Below, one piece after another: positions 5,525 to 5,903 of a stretch of DNA of 5,903 nt (positions are counted from its first letter, which is position 1; each line of letters opens with the position of its first letter). A program made the position numbers and the translations under genes. The stretch is taken from contig URVD01000117.1 of assembly GCA_900551195.1 (NCBI GenBank), forward strand, positions 1 to 5,903, written 5' to 3'. The notes below the pieces were generated by a model that was given only the letters and a program-made list of their open reading frames with translations, ran no database searches and was not told where the DNA came from. Source of the stretch: an uncultured Collinsella sp. Lineage in GTDB: Bacteria; Actinomycetota; Coriobacteriia; Coriobacteriales; Coriobacteriaceae.

Positions 5525-5903
5525 GCGCGGTCTCCTCTTCGATCTGGGTGGAAAGCTCCAGCCATTCGTCCTCGAGCTTGGGTAGCTCTTGCTTAAGGCC
5601 GTTATATTCCCCCAGCGCGGCGTTGAACTTGTCTTGATCGGCATAAAGCTCTTCGCTTGCCATCAATTCCATAAGCTCGTCATAGCGGGCACGCTTTTTG
5701 TCGAGCTCGGCCTCGATCTTCTTGAGCTGGTTGCGCACGTCCTTGAGCTTTTTGTTGAGCGCAGCGCGGGCCTGGGCCTCGGCGCGCTTTTGCTCCTTGG
5801 TCTTTTTACCCTCGGCCGGCTTGGGGGCGGCGGGCGCATCGGACTGGGCCGCGGTGACCTTAGCGGACTTGGTCGCGGCCGGTGCACTCTCCCCCGCCGC
5901 CTC
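5511..5903 (-). CDS. ABC-F family ATPase, C-terminal coiled-coil domain only, cut by window edge
   Basis: Only the last 130 codons are in the window; the frame is open to base 5903, so the start and both ATPase domains lie outside. The visible part is an Ala/Lys/Pro-rich linker of about 32 residues, then KKTKEQKRAEAQARAALNKK, then a charged alpha-helical hairpin. Its first helix covers LKKIEAELDKKRARYDELME and the turn is EELYADQDKF. Its second helix covers NGLKQELPKLEDEWLELSTQ, and the end is EEETARELS. This KEQKR plus ELYxDxxKF plus LExEWxELS pattern is typical of the C-terminal domain of ABC-F proteins (Uup/YdiF type), soluble ATPases that act on ribosomes or, for Uup, on DNA structures. 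No ATPase motif can be seen, so the call rests on this domain alone. A short internal GTG-start frame from 5738 is not a separate gene. Confidence 0.82.
   Translation of the reverse strand, partial: EAAGESAPAATKSAKVTAAQSDAPAAPKPAEGKKTKEQKRAEAQARAALNKKLKDVRNQLKKIEAELDKKRARYDELMELMASEELYADQDKFNAALGEYNGLKQELPKLEDEWLELSTQIEEETARELS
5532..5538 (-). promoter_or_regulatory. Shine-Dalgarno that fixes the GTG start of the small membrane gene
   Basis: The minus strand reads AGAGGAG, then ACCGCGC, then GTG at 5524. The SD lies within the last codons of the ABC-F gene (encoding Glu-Glu-Glu). No other start near the hydrophobic region has comparable support. Confidence 0.7.

Noticed and set aside
4871..5596. 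241-codon plus-strand open frame rich in His, Asp and Gly
   Set aside because: It is antisense to the M50 and small membrane genes in the codon-aligned register; its odd composition is the complement of hydrophobic codons.
1..5903. A novel defence, mobile or CRISPR system
   Set aside because: I saw no direct repeats, transposase, integrase, toxin-antitoxin pair or defence domains. All but one gene have recognisable housekeeping families.

Overview
The window is a densely packed, GC-rich bacterial segment. Every real gene lies on the minus strand, so transcription runs from base 5903 towards base 1. High GC, strong AAAGGAGGT-type Shine-Dalgarno (SD) sequences, a ScpA/ScpB condensin accessory pair and the gene order together suggest a Gram-positive actinomycete-type genome. 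A member of the Coriobacteriia (Collinsella-like) fits best. This placement is an inference from content and style, not from a marker gene.

In transcription order the window holds: (1) the C-terminal end of an ABC-F type ATPase, cut by the window edge; (2) a 98-residue membrane protein of unknown function with a GTG start; (3) a compact site-2 protease of family M50; (4) scpA and (5) scpB, the non-SMC subunits of condensin; (6) an RluB/RsuA-family 23S rRNA pseudouridine synthase; (7) cmk, cytidylate kinase; (8) a PlsC-type lysophosphatidate acyltransferase; (9) the N-terminal half of ispH, the last enzyme of the MEP isoprenoid pathway, cut by the other window edge.

The junctions are tight: two 14-nt overlaps, gaps of 2, 3, 9 and 11 nt, and only two real spacers, of 84 nt (M50 to scpA) and 66 nt (rluB to cmk). 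At several junctions the SD of the next gene is built into the last codons or stop of the previous one, which points to an operon with translational coupling. The 84-nt spacer holds a weak promoter candidate and two small hairpins, so scpA onward may have its own transcription start. The genes serve chromosome segregation, ribosome maturation, nucleotide supply, phospholipid synthesis and isoprenoid synthesis: a growth-related housekeeping cluster, not a pathway.

I found no RNA gene, mobile element, CRISPR array or repeat family, and no evidence of a new defence or mobile system. The points most worth a second look are a Glu in place of the usual catalytic-motif Asp in the PlsC-like enzyme, the unrecognised small membrane protein, the stop/SD junctions, and the mixed actinobacterial/clostridial gene order. 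Several long plus-strand open frames, including one of 497 codons, are antisense shadows of the real genes.
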